From Candidatus Electrothrix aarhusensis (GTDB lineage Bacteria; Desulfobacterota; Desulfobulbia; Desulfobulbales; Desulfobulbaceae): a stretch of DNA of 64,000 nucleotides. The translations under genes were made by a program, and so were the position numbers. Positions 1-9,873 of the stretch are shown one piece after another. The notes under the pieces are model-generated. The model searched no databases and was not told where the DNA came from. It was given only the letters and a program-made list of their open reading frames with translations. The stretch lies in contig MTKO01000046.1 of NCBI GenBank assembly GCA_004028505.1, positions 1 to 64,000 on the forward strand, read 5' to 3'. Each line of letters begins with the position of its first letter. Within the stretch, counting starts at the first letter, position 1.

Positions 1-1094
<1,094 letters not shown>

Positions 1095-2522
1095 TTAAAA
1101 TTCCCCCAGCAGGCGACGAATCGTTTTGATATCATGACTATCAAAAAACTGCAACAACCATATCAGGACAGAACCCGCCATCAAGGCCACCGGAGCGGTA
1201 ATCATCAACGATGCCCAACCAATTTCGATGATTATATAAATTGTAATAACTATAAACACAAACTTCAGCCACCATATATTATTAGGAAGCTTTAATTGTC
1301 GGCTTACTTGGTGCATAGCGATAACCATACATACTACAGTTGCCGCAATCATAGAGGCGACAGCTGCAATGACGGGAGAATCAGCCGCAAAGACCGCCAG
1401 TAGGACAGCATGTATAACCGTCATCCCCACAGTGATGATCATTGCTTTGATCTGACCATTAATCACGTTCAGGCATTGCCCAAGGAAGATTGTCACTGCA
1501 AAAGGCACGAATACCGAACAGAGGTACCGAAACAGTTTAGCTGTTTCGGCATAGTCAGGTCCTAGTACTAGGGAGATACACAAGGGTCCGTAGGCAGCAG
1601 CCATCACCCCCCCCGCTAATGTCAATATGCCTGTCAGTTTCACAGCAGTAATCAGGTCTTCACCCCCTCCGTGATTAAAAGAACGGCTGAGACGGGGCAA
1701 AAATGCTTGGGTAGCGGCAGTGGGGACAATCATCATTGCAGTCATAAATTGCATGGCGAGACCAAAGTGCCCGACAATTGTTCCGTCCGGCTGCAGCCTG
1801 CGCAACAGAACAACTGAAATCTGCGAGAATTGTGCCATAGCGGTAGTGCTGATCAAAAATAACAACGATACCCTCGCGACTTTTTTCAAATAGTCGTGAC
1901 GATACCCCAGAGCTAAAGCCCCTGGATATTCACAGGATAATTTGTGCAGAGAAAAAAATGCTTCAAGTGCCCAAAAAAGAAAATGGAAAAAACAGATAAC
2001 CAGCAGGCCGCCTCCTGCACATAGAGTGGCAACGCCTGCTAACGCTTCTGTTCCACGAAAGAGTATTTCATACTGTGGAATCCAACGGGGGCGTTCAAAA
2101 GCGATATATACGCCACGCACCCAGATCACCATACTCCTACCAATCATGGCTCCCACAAAGCAAAGGACTGTCAAGCGCAGGATGAACTCTGGCTCAGTGA
2201 TCCACACGAACAGGGTCAGCCCTGCCGCAGCAATCAGTGTGGCTGTCAGGGTGATGGTCAGGCTATGATGCAGTATAGGCAGGAGGAGACCTGCATGCTT
2301 GCCAAGACGCTGAGCCAGAAAGATATTTTGCCCAAACAGCCCAATATTTATTACCCCCAAATACAATGCCACGCCGTAAAGATAGACACCGGTTTGCTCA
2401 GGTCCTAACATGCGGGCAAGAACCAGCATATACATGAAGCGGATAAGGCTGCCAGCAAACTGGGATGATGCCAAGGCTGTAATGTTATGAAGGATAGACT
2501 TTTTCTTGTGCTGTGTACTCAT
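1095..2522 (-). CDS. Polysaccharide flippase (Wzx/MurJ-like, MOP superfamily)
   Basis: This 475-residue protein is almost entirely hydrophobic, with about 12-14 predicted membrane segments, the length and layout of the oligosaccharide flippase (Polysacc_synt) branch of the MOP exporter superfamily. The N-terminus (HNITALASSQFAGSLIRF, LARMLGPEQTGVYLYG) matches the usual first helix and loop of Wzx-type lipid-linked oligosaccharide translocases. It is the last gene of a leftward operon containing two glycosyltransferases and a TPR membrane protein, 13 bases after the TPR gene. It probably moves the lipid-linked glycan made by those enzymes across the inner membrane. The substrate cannot be deduced. 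Confidence 0.82.
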   Translation of the reverse strand: MSTQHKKKSILHNITALASSQFAGSLIRFMYMLVLARMLGPEQTGVYLYGVALYLGVINIGLFGQNIFLAQRLGKHAGLLLPILHHSLTITLTATLIAAAGLTLFVWITEPEFILRLTVLCFVGAMIGRSMVIWVRGVYIAFERPRWIPQYEILFRGTEALAGVATLCAGGGLLVICFFHFLFWALEAFFSLHKLSCEYPGALALGYRHDYLKKVARVSLLFLISTTAMAQFSQISVVLLRRLQPDGTIVGHFGLAMQFMTAMMIVPTAATQAFLPRLSRSFNHGGGEDLITAVKLTGILTLAGGVMAAAYGPLCISLVLGPDYAETAKLFRYLCSVFVPFAVTIFLGQCLNVINGQIKAMIITVGMTVIHAVLLAVFAADSPVIAAVASMIAATVVCMVIAMHQVSRQLKLPNNIWWLKFVFIVITIYIIIEIGWASLMITAPVALMAGSVLIWLLQFFDSHDIKTIRRLLGEF

Positions 2523-2535
2523 GTCTTCTCAGCGG

Positions 2536-4539
2536 TCATTTTTCCCTGTATTTCCGTATGTGCCGATCAGCCATTTCTTCATCTCTCAATATTTTGTAAC
2601 ACCTGGAAAGATATAGATGCGTCTCTTTGTAAGAGGGTCTGAGTTCAAGCACTTTGTTAAAGTGCTCCACTGCTCCTGTACATTTTTTCACAACCATGAG
2701 TTCATAACCAAGATTGAAATGTCCTTGGACATGGTCGGGCTTGCGTCTTAAAAAGCGACTATACATATCAATGGCCTCTTCTGACTGTCCGTTTTTCTGC
2801 AAGGCAAAGCCCAACCAGAATTCCGTCATATTATACGCCGGGTTTATCTTTATGATCCGCTCAAAATACGGTATAGCCTCTTGATACCGTCCTGCATCCT
2901 GCAATGCTTTTGCAGCGGAATACTGATATCTGAAAGATCGAGGGTCCAAGTCGGCAGCACGTTTTGCCTCTGATACATACTCCTGCTTTTGGCCAACAGA
3001 TTTGAGACCAACAGATAGCCAATAATGCGACAAGGCCCAGTTTGGATTCAGCCGTACTACATTACGAAGTATCTTCATGCCTTCAGCCGTTTTTTCTTGT
3101 CGCAGGTAAAGCATTCCTAGATTGATATTGGTGTAAATATGATAGGGGCTCTTTTCCAATGCCTTCTTAAAATGATATTCGGAAAGCTCCGGGTCTTTTC
3201 TGGTGACAGCTAATCCGTAATTATTATGGGCAAGGGGGCGGGCACCGTATTTAATGCTTTGTTCCCAAAAACTCTCCTCAGTTTTCCAATGCCTGTTCAT
3301 GAACCAAGAAGAGAGAAAAAAATAAAGCACCATTCCCGTGACGATAGTCAATGCAACGGTTTTCCTTGTCCATAAAAATAGCAGCAACGTGAAGGTCATA
3401 GAGAGAAAAACTAAGGGCATATACTGCCGATAATCAGTGACCACAAATTGGAAAGGAAAAAAAGAAGAAGTCAGAGAAAACAGCAACCAATAAGCAAAAA
3501 TAAAAAAAGTCAACAGTGGCTGCCGTTTATAAAAAAAACAAGCGGCAAGCAAAGTGAACAGGATAAATACCAGCCCGGTCAATGCCGCCGGATTGAAGAC
3601 AGTATCAACCATCTCTACTTCAGCAAGAGCCCGCATTTGAAAAGGCCAGACAAAATTGCGCAGATAATAAAAGAGATGGACCTTGAGCATGGTGAGAGGA
3701 TAGGTTATTCCGCTCAGTGTCCGCAAAGAATCACTTGGATTTTTCTGAACAATCCAAAAAGAGTACAGTAGAAAATAGCCTGCCGTTGGTAAGGAAAAAA
3801 TGACAGTCCGTAGCCACAACCTCCAGTTCAACAACCCCTGCTTGGCCAGCAGCCATTCAAAAAGAAAAACAAGCCCGAAAGCTATGATTGCGGCCTGTTT
3901 CGAGAGAATTGCCAGGCAAATTAGCAGTAATGAGCTTACCCATCCATAAATCGTGTCTCCTTTCATCCGCATATGAAAATAAACCAGCATAGCGGCAAGG
4001 AAGAAAAAAACCATCAGCAGCAGATCACGGGCTGCTATATAGTTGACAGCGGAACCGGAAATAGGATGGACCGCAAAAATTAAAGCGGCCACAAAGGCCT
4101 TATGCCTAAAATGGATGGTTTCCATTTCTGGTCCAGCAGTGCCACCCCATCCGCTTATCAAAATACATGACAAAAAATAAACCAAAATTGTGGAGCAGAT
4201 ATGAATGGCTATATTACCTATATGAAACCCAGCAAGCCTGCCAATCCCGGCAAACTGGGCTATTTCGCTGTTAATGGCATGGGACAGGGGCATCAGCGGT
4301 CTGAATTCAGCAATTTTCGGGTTGGTACTACCGGTTCTGACGTCAGTAAAAAATCGTATTGGTGGCCAAAATTTATCTATTTCTGTATTGTTTTGAACCC
4401 GATACACACTGTCGAGGTGGTAGGTGTTATCAAGCGTATTGGAATAAATAATTGAAGTGATCAGGATCAGCAGAGCGATATATACATAATGTCCAAATTG
4501 ACTTGACCAAATGCGTTGTGAATTTTTTTGTTTATTCAT
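2536..4539 (-). CDS. Multispan membrane protein with C-terminal TPR repeats (TMTC-like)
   Basis: The 667-residue protein has about 10 membrane segments over residues 15-410, then a soluble C-terminal part (about 430-660) made of six or seven tetratricopeptide repeats, for example around NINLGMLYLRQEKTAEGMKI and HFNLGYELMVVKKCTGAVEH. This resembles TMTC-type or ArnT/PMT-like membrane glycosyltransferases fused to TPRs, including the conserved-looking loop PLMPLSHAIN and the segment NYIAARDLLLM. Enzymatic activity is inferred, not shown. It sits between a GT4 gene (85 bases upstream) and the flippase, so it likely handles a lipid-linked sugar or glycosylates exported surface proteins. The TPRs may bind a partner of the secretion machinery. 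Confidence 0.7.
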   Translation of the reverse strand: MNKQKNSQRIWSSQFGHYVYIALLILITSIIYSNTLDNTYHLDSVYRVQNNTEIDKFWPPIRFFTDVRTGSTNPKIAEFRPLMPLSHAINSEIAQFAGIGRLAGFHIGNIAIHICSTILVYFLSCILISGWGGTAGPEMETIHFRHKAFVAALIFAVHPISGSAVNYIAARDLLLMVFFFLAAMLVYFHMRMKGDTIYGWVSSLLLICLAILSKQAAIIAFGLVFLFEWLLAKQGLLNWRLWLRTVIFSLPTAGYFLLYSFWIVQKNPSDSLRTLSGITYPLTMLKVHLFYYLRNFVWPFQMRALAEVEMVDTVFNPAALTGLVFILFTLLAACFFYKRQPLLTFFIFAYWLLFSLTSSFFPFQFVVTDYRQYMPLVFLSMTFTLLLFLWTRKTVALTIVTGMVLYFFLSSWFMNRHWKTEESFWEQSIKYGARPLAHNNYGLAVTRKDPELSEYHFKKALEKSPYHIYTNINLGMLYLRQEKTAEGMKILRNVVRLNPNWALSHYWLSVGLKSVGQKQEYVSEAKRAADLDPRSFRYQYSAAKALQDAGRYQEAIPYFERIIKINPAYNMTEFWLGFALQKNGQSEEAIDMYSRFLRRKPDHVQGHFNLGYELMVVKKCTGAVEHFNKVLELRPSYKETHLYLSRCYKILRDEEMADRHIRKYREK

Positions 4540-4624
4540 AATAAAATATGGATCATGTTGGGTTTTGGGATCTTATTTGACAAGTAAATGCAGCAAGGAA
4601 TGAAGTAAAGAATTTATTTTTAAC

Positions 4625-5860
4625 CTATCTGTCTGTAGATACTGTCTTTTTTTCGATTTGTTTTTCAAATAAACGGGAAAAGCGGGTTGCGCATATCTTT
4701 CGGGTAAATTTATTACTGACTTTTCGTGCCTGGGTGACGAGTAAGTTTTTTAGATTTTTGTCTTGTACCAGTCGGATAACGCTCTCAGCAATTGATGATG
4801 GAGAATTTTCTGGGATCAGCAGACCGGTCTTTTCATGAATGACCGTATCTTTTATTCCACCAATAGAGGACGCAATGACCGGTATTCCGGCAAACATGGC
4901 TTCAAGAAAAGAGAGCCCTTGGGCCTCATGACGTCCATCGTAAGATTGTTTCGAGGGGCCGACGAAAATGTCAGCAGCAGCCAAATAAGTCGGTATATCA
5001 TGCTGTTCAACCCATCCGATAAAGAAAATCCTGTCGGAAATACCTAGCTGTTGCACTGATTTTTTTAGTGCTTCCTCATTTTGTCCTGTTCCTAAAATCA
5101 ATGCCGTTGTATCCGGTAATGTTTTACAAAGCAAAGCAACGGCAGCAAGAAGATCATCCGCGCCTTTTTCCTCCACCAGTCTGCCGACAAAGATCAGAAG
5201 CGGTCCCGCTCCTTTTTTGTATGCTGCCCGTAGTTCACAGGATCGTTGTTGATCAGGCTCATTTGTCGATATCCCCATAGGGATCAATTCTAATTCAGGC
5301 ATGGTCGGTGCAATGGTCCGTACCTGTTGTTCAGTTGCAGAGCTATTCACTGTTACGGAATCAGCATGACAGAGGGCACAACGTTTGAATGTCTTCAACA
5401 TTTTTCCTCTGAGCGCAAAAGCATCGCTGCCATGTACTGTAAGCACATGGGGAAGACACAAGGCTTTGGCGGCCAGTATTGAGGTAAAGCCTTGGGGGAG
5501 TATCCAATGTGAATGAACAAGATCGTAATCTCCCTGGGAAAGGTGTTTGAATACCGCTGCTGCTTCAAAAAAAACTAATGCCGGTAATTTGAGATAATTG
5601 CTTGGGTTTTGTTTTAGATTAATCAACGCACCACCCTGATAACAGACAGTCTGTAGTCGATTTGGCCAGATATATCGGAAACGCGACACCTTAACACCGT
5701 TGATCTGTTCATGTCTGGCTGCCATCGGGGCGTGGGGTGCCAGTACATCAACCTGCCAGCCCAAGGACTGAAGATCCTGAGCGAGGTGGAGGATAAAGGG
5801 TGTTGTGCTGTCTCCAGCCCAGCGTGGGAAATTTGAAGTAACACAAAGAATTTTCTTCAT
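4625..5860 (-). CDS. Glycosyltransferase family 4 (GT-B fold)
   Basis: A 411-residue GT-B glycosyltransferase. The N-terminal half begins KILCVTSNFPRWAGDSTTPF, the usual first strand with a glycine-rich acceptor loop. The C-terminal half has LLIFVGRLVEEKGADDLL, the nucleotide-binding start of Glycos_transf_1 (about residues 222-239), and the donor-site motif EAQGLSFLEAMFAGIPVIAS with its EX7E-like glutamates (about 313-332). It should transfer a sugar from a nucleotide donor to a lipid-linked or growing glycan on the cytoplasmic side. Its ATG overlaps the last four bases of the upstream GT2 gene (ATGA overlap at 5857-5860), so the two are almost certainly translationally coupled. Confidence 0.88.
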   Translation of the reverse strand: MKKILCVTSNFPRWAGDSTTPFILHLAQDLQSLGWQVDVLAPHAPMAARHEQINGVKVSRFRYIWPNRLQTVCYQGGALINLKQNPSNYLKLPALVFFEAAAVFKHLSQGDYDLVHSHWILPQGFTSILAAKALCLPHVLTVHGSDAFALRGKMLKTFKRCALCHADSVTVNSSATEQQVRTIAPTMPELELIPMGISTNEPDQQRSCELRAAYKKGAGPLLIFVGRLVEEKGADDLLAAVALLCKTLPDTTALILGTGQNEEALKKSVQQLGISDRIFFIGWVEQHDIPTYLAAADIFVGPSKQSYDGRHEAQGLSFLEAMFAGIPVIASSIGGIKDTVIHEKTGLLIPENSPSSIAESVIRLVQDKNLKNLLVTQARKVSNKFTRKICATRFSRLFEKQIEKKTVSTDR

Positions 5861-6834
5861 GACTCTTTACTTTGCTCCTTTGTCTCTTCTCTTAGTTGTC
5901 TTAATTCAATTTTACGTATTTTTTCAACTGTCATCTCAATCAGTTGCCTGTTGAAAGAAATTAGGTCAGCTAGCAGGCCGATCATTAAGGTAAGAAAGCC
6001 CAAGTTCATCAACACGCCGCCAATAATCAAAGATTGAATATGTCCCTGACCGTCTCCTGAAAAATAATACCAAAAGAATCTGATAATAGGGAGTATGCCA
6101 AGGATAAATATCAGCAGGCCGATGGTGGCAAAGACGCGCAAAGGTTCAAACATAGAATACATGCGCAGCATACTGCTCAATTGTCGACCGATAAAAGTAG
6201 GAATGTTGGTAAATAGTCGTGATTCACGGGTGCTCGGATTAGTGCTGACAGGTACATGCGTTATGGCAATTTTTTTTTTGCCTGCTTGAATTAACATTTC
6301 AATAGTGTAGCTATAGGGAGATATAATATTCATCCTCAGAGCGGCATCACGGGAAAGAGCGCGAAAACCGCTGACAGCGTCAGGAACCTGCGTTCCTGAG
6401 AGTTGTCTGGCCACCTTGCTTCCTAATTTTTGTAGTGCTTTTTTGACGGGAGAAAAATGTTCAATTTCACTGGTTCTCCGATCACCAATAACGATATCCG
6501 CCTTACCTGCAATGATAGGCTGTACCAGTTGCGCTATATCCTGCCCAGCATACTGATTATCTCCATCTGTGTTTACAATAATATCCGCCCCGTGGGCCAA
6601 GCAGGCATCCAGTCCTTTACGGAATGACCGGGCAAGTCCCAGCGTCCCTATATTACGAACGATATGATCGACTTTGAGCTCTTGGGCAACCTCAACGGTT
6701 CGGTCTGTACTGCCGTCATCAATGATTAATATTTCTATCTTGTCGATACCGTGGACTGATTTTGGTAAGTCCGCAATGGTCATCGGCAAGGTCTGCTCTT
6801 CATTCAAGCACGGGATTTGGATAATAAGCTTCAT
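5857..6834 (-). CDS. Glycosyltransferase family 2, polyprenyl-phosphate type
   Basis: The 325-residue protein has a GT-A domain over residues 1-220. Visible motifs are IPCLNEEQTLP, IIDDGSTDRT (about 38-47) and the metal/nucleotide motif NTDGDNQY (about 88-95), followed by VSGFRALSRDAAL. Two C-terminal membrane helices (about 235-260 and 275-300) place it with the dolichyl/undecaprenyl-phosphate sugar synthases. It probably loads a sugar onto undecaprenyl phosphate as donor for the following enzymes. It is the first gene of the leftward glycan operon and ends in a four-base overlap with the GT4 gene. The 280 bases upstream hold no gene. Confidence 0.88.
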   Translation of the reverse strand: MKLIIQIPCLNEEQTLPMTIADLPKSVHGIDKIEILIIDDGSTDRTVEVAQELKVDHIVRNIGTLGLARSFRKGLDACLAHGADIIVNTDGDNQYAGQDIAQLVQPIIAGKADIVIGDRRTSEIEHFSPVKKALQKLGSKVARQLSGTQVPDAVSGFRALSRDAALRMNIISPYSYTIEMLIQAGKKKIAITHVPVSTNPSTRESRLFTNIPTFIGRQLSSMLRMYSMFEPLRVFATIGLLIFILGILPIIRFFWYYFSGDGQGHIQSLIIGGVLMNLGFLTLMIGLLADLISFNRQLIEMTVEKIRKIELRQLREETKEQSKES

Positions 6835-7061
6835 AGTGACGAATCAAGTGATCTTGGTGCGTATGGATGGGAAACTTACTGCCTATCGGAATAGGACACG
6901 TCTGTATCCTGTATAACTTTTTGATTTTATATTATTTATATGGGATAAAAAGGTCGGTCCATGGTGGTGTCAAGTATGATATCAAAGGATTTTTCATTTT
7001 AAGCAAAGATAGCCTTGTCCTTTTATCTTTTTAATATAAAAGAAAAAATGATCTGGAAAAT

Positions 7062-7089
7062 AAAAAAGGCAGGCCCTTTCGAGCCTGCC
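7062..7089 (-). terminator. Rho-independent terminator of the collagen-like gene
   Basis: A 7-bp stem GGCAGGC/GCCTGCC with an eight-base loop (7068-7074 with 7083-7089) is followed on the minus strand by six T's (7062-7067). It starts 24 bases after the stop of the collagen-like gene. Confidence 0.85.
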
Positions 7090-7112
7090 CTTCTTCTCAA
7101 GTGATATGAGGG

Positions 7113-8513
7113 TTATTGGTTTTTCTTGAAATAGTGACTTAGTCCATTCCACCAGTTATTGGTTTTTTGAGCGGAAGACGGAGCATTATCGCATGTTGGT
7201 TTAGAAGGAGAGGCTGGAATCTCAGTACATATTGGCTCGCAATGAGCGATGTCTATACCTATCATAACCGTTCCTGTTTCACAAACGGGTATGGATTCAC
7301 ATCCTCCAATACCAACCGGTCCTTGATCCCCAGTTGCGCCTTTGTCACCAGTCGGTCCTTGATCACCGCTCGCACCCGTAGCGCCATCTACGCCTGGATT
7401 ACCAGTCGGTCCTTGCTCGCCGGTTGCACCCTTGTCGCCAGTCGGTCCAGCAGCACCGTCTACACCTGGATTACCATTTGGTCCAGCTATTCCTTGTGGT
7501 CCTTGCTCGCCGGTAGCGCCTTTGTCTCCAGTCGGTCCAGTGATTCCTTGTGGTCCTTGATCCCCAGTCGCACCATCAGCGCCCGTGGCACCAGTGTCGC
7601 CAGTTGGTCCGGTCGGTCCTTGATCACCGGTTGCACCCTTGTCGCCCGTGGCACCATCTTCGCCTGTAGCACCAGTTGCACCCGTTACTCCCTGATCGCC
7701 AGTAGCACCTTTGTCTCCAGTCGGTCCAGTTAGTCCCTGATCGCCAGTGGCACCTTTGTCTCCGTTTAGCCCCGTTATTCCTTGCGATCCCTGATCGCCG
7801 GTTGGGCCTTTGTCTCCGTTCGGTCCAGTGATTCCTTGTGGTCCTTGATCGCCAGTTGGGCCTTTGTCTCCAGTCGGTCCCGTTATTCCTTGCGGTCCTT
7901 GGTCGCCGGTCGGACCTTGGTCTCCAGTCGGTCCTTTGTCACCGATTGTAGTGTTAGGGGGATCATCTATGGGGCCTATCTCGCTGTTGCATACCGTTGC
8001 ATGGACAACAAGATTCAAGTCTTCCATTTGGGCATCTTCGTTAAGAAGAATTTCATAAAGCCCGCCACTGAGAGCCGTAATATTGCCTTCTGTAAATTTT
8101 TTGTATTGACCAGGTGCTGAAGTGGGGAGATCATCTCTACCTGCATACAGGTGAGTTTCACTCATGTAAAACCCTTCCAGTATATTAAATGAAAGAGCAA
8201 TCCTGTCATTTAAATATTTAACTTCAAGGGTGCCCACATAAGTGCCTTTACTGATATCATTCTGTCCTGCTCCAGCGTAAATAGGAACTGTAAATTCATC
8301 CCCGGTATACAGGCGAAGCTGCCATCCCCAGCGATTCGCTTCAATGCCAGACAGGGTGTTTAGTTCACTGTCACCAACATCAAGGACATCATCATTATTA
8401 CGATCGCCAAAGGCGAAGGCCGTCTCACAACTTATGTCTTGGGCTTGAACCACTGGTGCTGTAAGCATCAGTGATGCCAGACATAATGCTGTAAGCATAC
8501 TTGGTTTATTCAT
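7113..8513 (-). CDS. Secreted collagen-like protein (71 Gly-X-Y triplets)
   Basis: The 466-residue protein opens with a Sec signal peptide ([23 protein letters not shown]). A globular N-terminal domain (about 27-190) starts with the possible EF-hand/dockerin-like loop [12 protein letters not shown]. Residues 191-403 are 71 consecutive Gly-X-Y triplets, mostly GPT, GAT, GDK and GDQ, without interruption. The last about 60 residues contain a cysteine-rich patch ([12 protein letters not shown]) and end in a charged tail. This is the bacterial collagen-like trimer design seen in BclA and Scl proteins; threonine-rich triplets are often glycosylated. It has a good Shine-Dalgarno (AGGAGGAG) before ATG 8513 and is preceded by a GEMM-I riboswitch, so surface deployment is probably set by a cyclic dinucleotide. 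Trimerisation and role in adhesion are inferred. Confidence 0.88.
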   Translation of the reverse strand: MNKPSMLTALCLASLMLTAPVVQAQDISCETAFAFGDRNNDDVLDVGDSELNTLSGIEANRWGWQLRLYTGDEFTVPIYAGAGQNDISKGTYVGTLEVKYLNDRIALSFNILEGFYMSETHLYAGRDDLPTSAPGQYKKFTEGNITALSGGLYEILLNEDAQMEDLNLVVHATVCNSEIGPIDDPPNTTIGDKGPTGDQGPTGDQGPQGITGPTGDKGPTGDQGPQGITGPNGDKGPTGDQGSQGITGLNGDKGATGDQGLTGPTGDKGATGDQGVTGATGATGEDGATGDKGATGDQGPTGPTGDTGATGADGATGDQGPQGITGPTGDKGATGEQGPQGIAGPNGNPGVDGAAGPTGDKGATGEQGPTGNPGVDGATGASGDQGPTGDKGATGDQGPVGIGGCESIPVCETGTVMIGIDIAHCEPICTEIPASPSKPTCDNAPSSAQKTNNWWNGLSHYFKKNQ

Positions 8514-8578
8514 CTGCTCCTCCTATTGAAATAAACAATTGTCCCGGAAAAAACGGTCAGGTTATGGGGGAAATGCAC

Positions 8579-8624
8579 AAAAAAAAGGCCGGGTTACCTC
8601 TTTTAATTTACAAGGTAACCGGCC
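8579..8624 (-). terminator. Riboswitch expression platform: intrinsic terminator
   Basis: On the minus strand the arm GCCGGTTACCT pairs with AGGTAACCCGGC (one bulged C), followed by eight T's (8579-8586). The 5' arm of this terminator (8614-8624) is also the 3' edge of the riboswitch aptamer, so aptamer folding and terminator folding compete. That arrangement predicts ligand-induced read-through (an ON switch) into the collagen-like gene, whose start is about 65 bases further on. Confidence 0.82.
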
Positions 8625-8690
8625 ATCTCTATGAGACCCGTAGGCTTTCCGTCCCTGCCTCGCAACAGGTTTGGCTTTATCTTTATACTA
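8612..8690 (-). promoter_or_regulatory. GEMM-I cyclic di-GMP (or cGAMP) riboswitch aptamer
   Basis: Read on the minus strand, the conserved blocks of the GEMM-I class appear in order: GCCAAACC (8668-8675), a P2 helix CCTGTT/GGCAGG capped by the GNRA loop GCGA, then GGGACGGAAAGCC (8643-8655), a P3 arm around GGTCTC...GAGAT, and GGCCGGTTACC (8614-8624). The GNRA loop and the A-rich receptor strand are the hallmark tertiary contact of this class. It lies in the leader of the collagen-like gene and overlaps an intrinsic terminator. Deltaproteobacterial GEMM-I RNAs include a subgroup that prefers 3',3'-cGAMP; I cannot assign the ligand by eye. Confidence 0.88.
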
Positions 8691-9010
8691 TCTTAAAAAT
8701 CAATGGTCACCCTGTTGGGATGTTATCGCCCGATAACGACCGTTGTAAACAGTTCTTTTAGCCTTCATACTCTAGGCAGGCGGAATTCAGACAGAAGTCA
8801 CCAAGCTTTGCAAGCTCAGCCATCGTTCCTTTCTCTTAGCAGCATTATTCTCATATACTGAAAAAAAAGCAGTGCAGCAAACAACACTGAATAGGGAACT
8901 ATCGACTATCTTATCGAATTAAAATTCAAAAGAGCCAATTTTTAACACTCTTGTATAAATAATTACACATGGTGGGTGTGAAATGCAATAAAAAAGGGAG
9001 GGGTTGTTTA

Positions 9011-9079
9011 AAAAAATAATGTAAAAAAAGGAGGATGCAAGAATCTTACCAGTAAGACCCTTGCATTCCATTATTTTTT
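9011..9079. repeat. Long imperfect hairpin in intergenic region
   Basis: An exact 11-bp inverted repeat (9011-9021 AAAAAATAATG with 9069-9079) encloses a second 7-bp pair (ATGCAAG 9035-9041 with 9060-9066) and a small inner hairpin TCTTA/TAAGA. The outer arms end in A- and T-tracts on both strands, so it could act as a bidirectional terminator between the glycosyltransferase gene (ends 9169, leftward) and the collagen leader, or be a small palindromic element. The rest of 8700-9168 shows no gene; the promoter of the collagen transcript should lie there. Confidence 0.55.
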
Positions 9080-9168
9080 AAAGCAACGGATGGCTTTGTA
9101 GTTAACTTATTGTTTTTAGATAAATAAGGAGAAGTCGCATTCTACCTTCAAAGTTCGCTTCCCTCAGG

Positions 9169-9873
9169 TTATTTCCTTTTTGCGTAGTAGAAACGTGCCA
9201 GCTGTTGTGGAGGGATACCCACAGCCCGACCAAGGAGCATCAGCTGATTGACCAAGGTCGTTTTTATCAGACCGTGTTGCTGCCAGCGTCTGGCTGAGGT
9301 CGTAACATGGGATTGGGTAATGGAGATCCTGCCCAGCTTTTTAAGACGATGTATCAGGCCCACATCTTCCATGATAGGTTGTTGTGGAAATCCTTTGGCC
9401 ACAAAATAAGTTTCTCGGCGCATAAATAGGGCCTGATCGCCATAGGGGAGGCTGAATATTTTTGAGCGGACCTGGATTCCGGCTTCTATGAGGCGAAATC
9501 CTAACCCTTTCCCGTTAATTTTTAATCTAAAGGCTCCGGCAGCAACGTTTTCTTTTTGAAGGACTGAACAGATATCCTCGGGAAAAGTCCCCGGCAAGAC
9601 AGTATCACAATGCAGAAAAAGGAGAATCTCACCGCCTGCTGCCTCGGCTCCGCAATGCTGTTGTTGGCCGCGACCGGGCTTAGAATGGATCAGCTTGACT
9701 CCTCTTGTGAGGACCTCTTGAACAGTTTGATCTGTACTGCCGCCATCAATAACTATGATTTCCGGCAGCCCGTCAAGCAGGTCATATCGACTTGTTTGCG
9801 GCAGAAGGCGATCAAGACAATCCCTGATATGCTGCTCTTCATTCAGGGTCGGTATAATAATTGAGATGGACAA
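9169..9873 (-). CDS. Glycosyltransferase, TIGR04283 arsenosugar type (GT2)
   Basis: This GT-A family 2 protein has SIIIPTLNEEQHIRDCLDRL, EIIVIDGGSTDQT, GRGQQQHCGAEAAGGEILLF and FLHCDTVLP, then GAFRLKI and PYGDQALFMRR. These features identify the family named TIGR04283, often found in arsenosugar loci. I place the start at the TTG at 9873, because the ATG at 9918 would overlap the upstream gene by 80 bases and precede the conserved first strand with extra residues. The product is then 235 residues. The two genes overlap by about 35 bases and are probably coupled. No arsS-like radical SAM gene is in the window, so the arsenosugar role is inference from family names. Confidence 0.78.
   Translation of the reverse strand: MSISIIIPTLNEEQHIRDCLDRLLPQTSRYDLLDGLPEIIVIDGGSTDQTVQEVLTRGVKLIHSKPGRGQQQHCGAEAAGGEILLFLHCDTVLPGTFPEDICSVLQKENVAAGAFRLKINGKGLGFRLIEAGIQVRSKIFSLPYGDQALFMRRETYFVAKGFPQQPIMEDVGLIHRLKKLGRISITQSHVTTSARRWQQHGLIKTTLVNQLMLLGRAVGIPPQQLARFYYAKRK

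Noticed and set aside
7167-8120. Serine-rich plus-strand frames opposite the collagen gene
   Set aside because: They are the complement of the Gly-X-Y codons, which generate long open repetitive frames.
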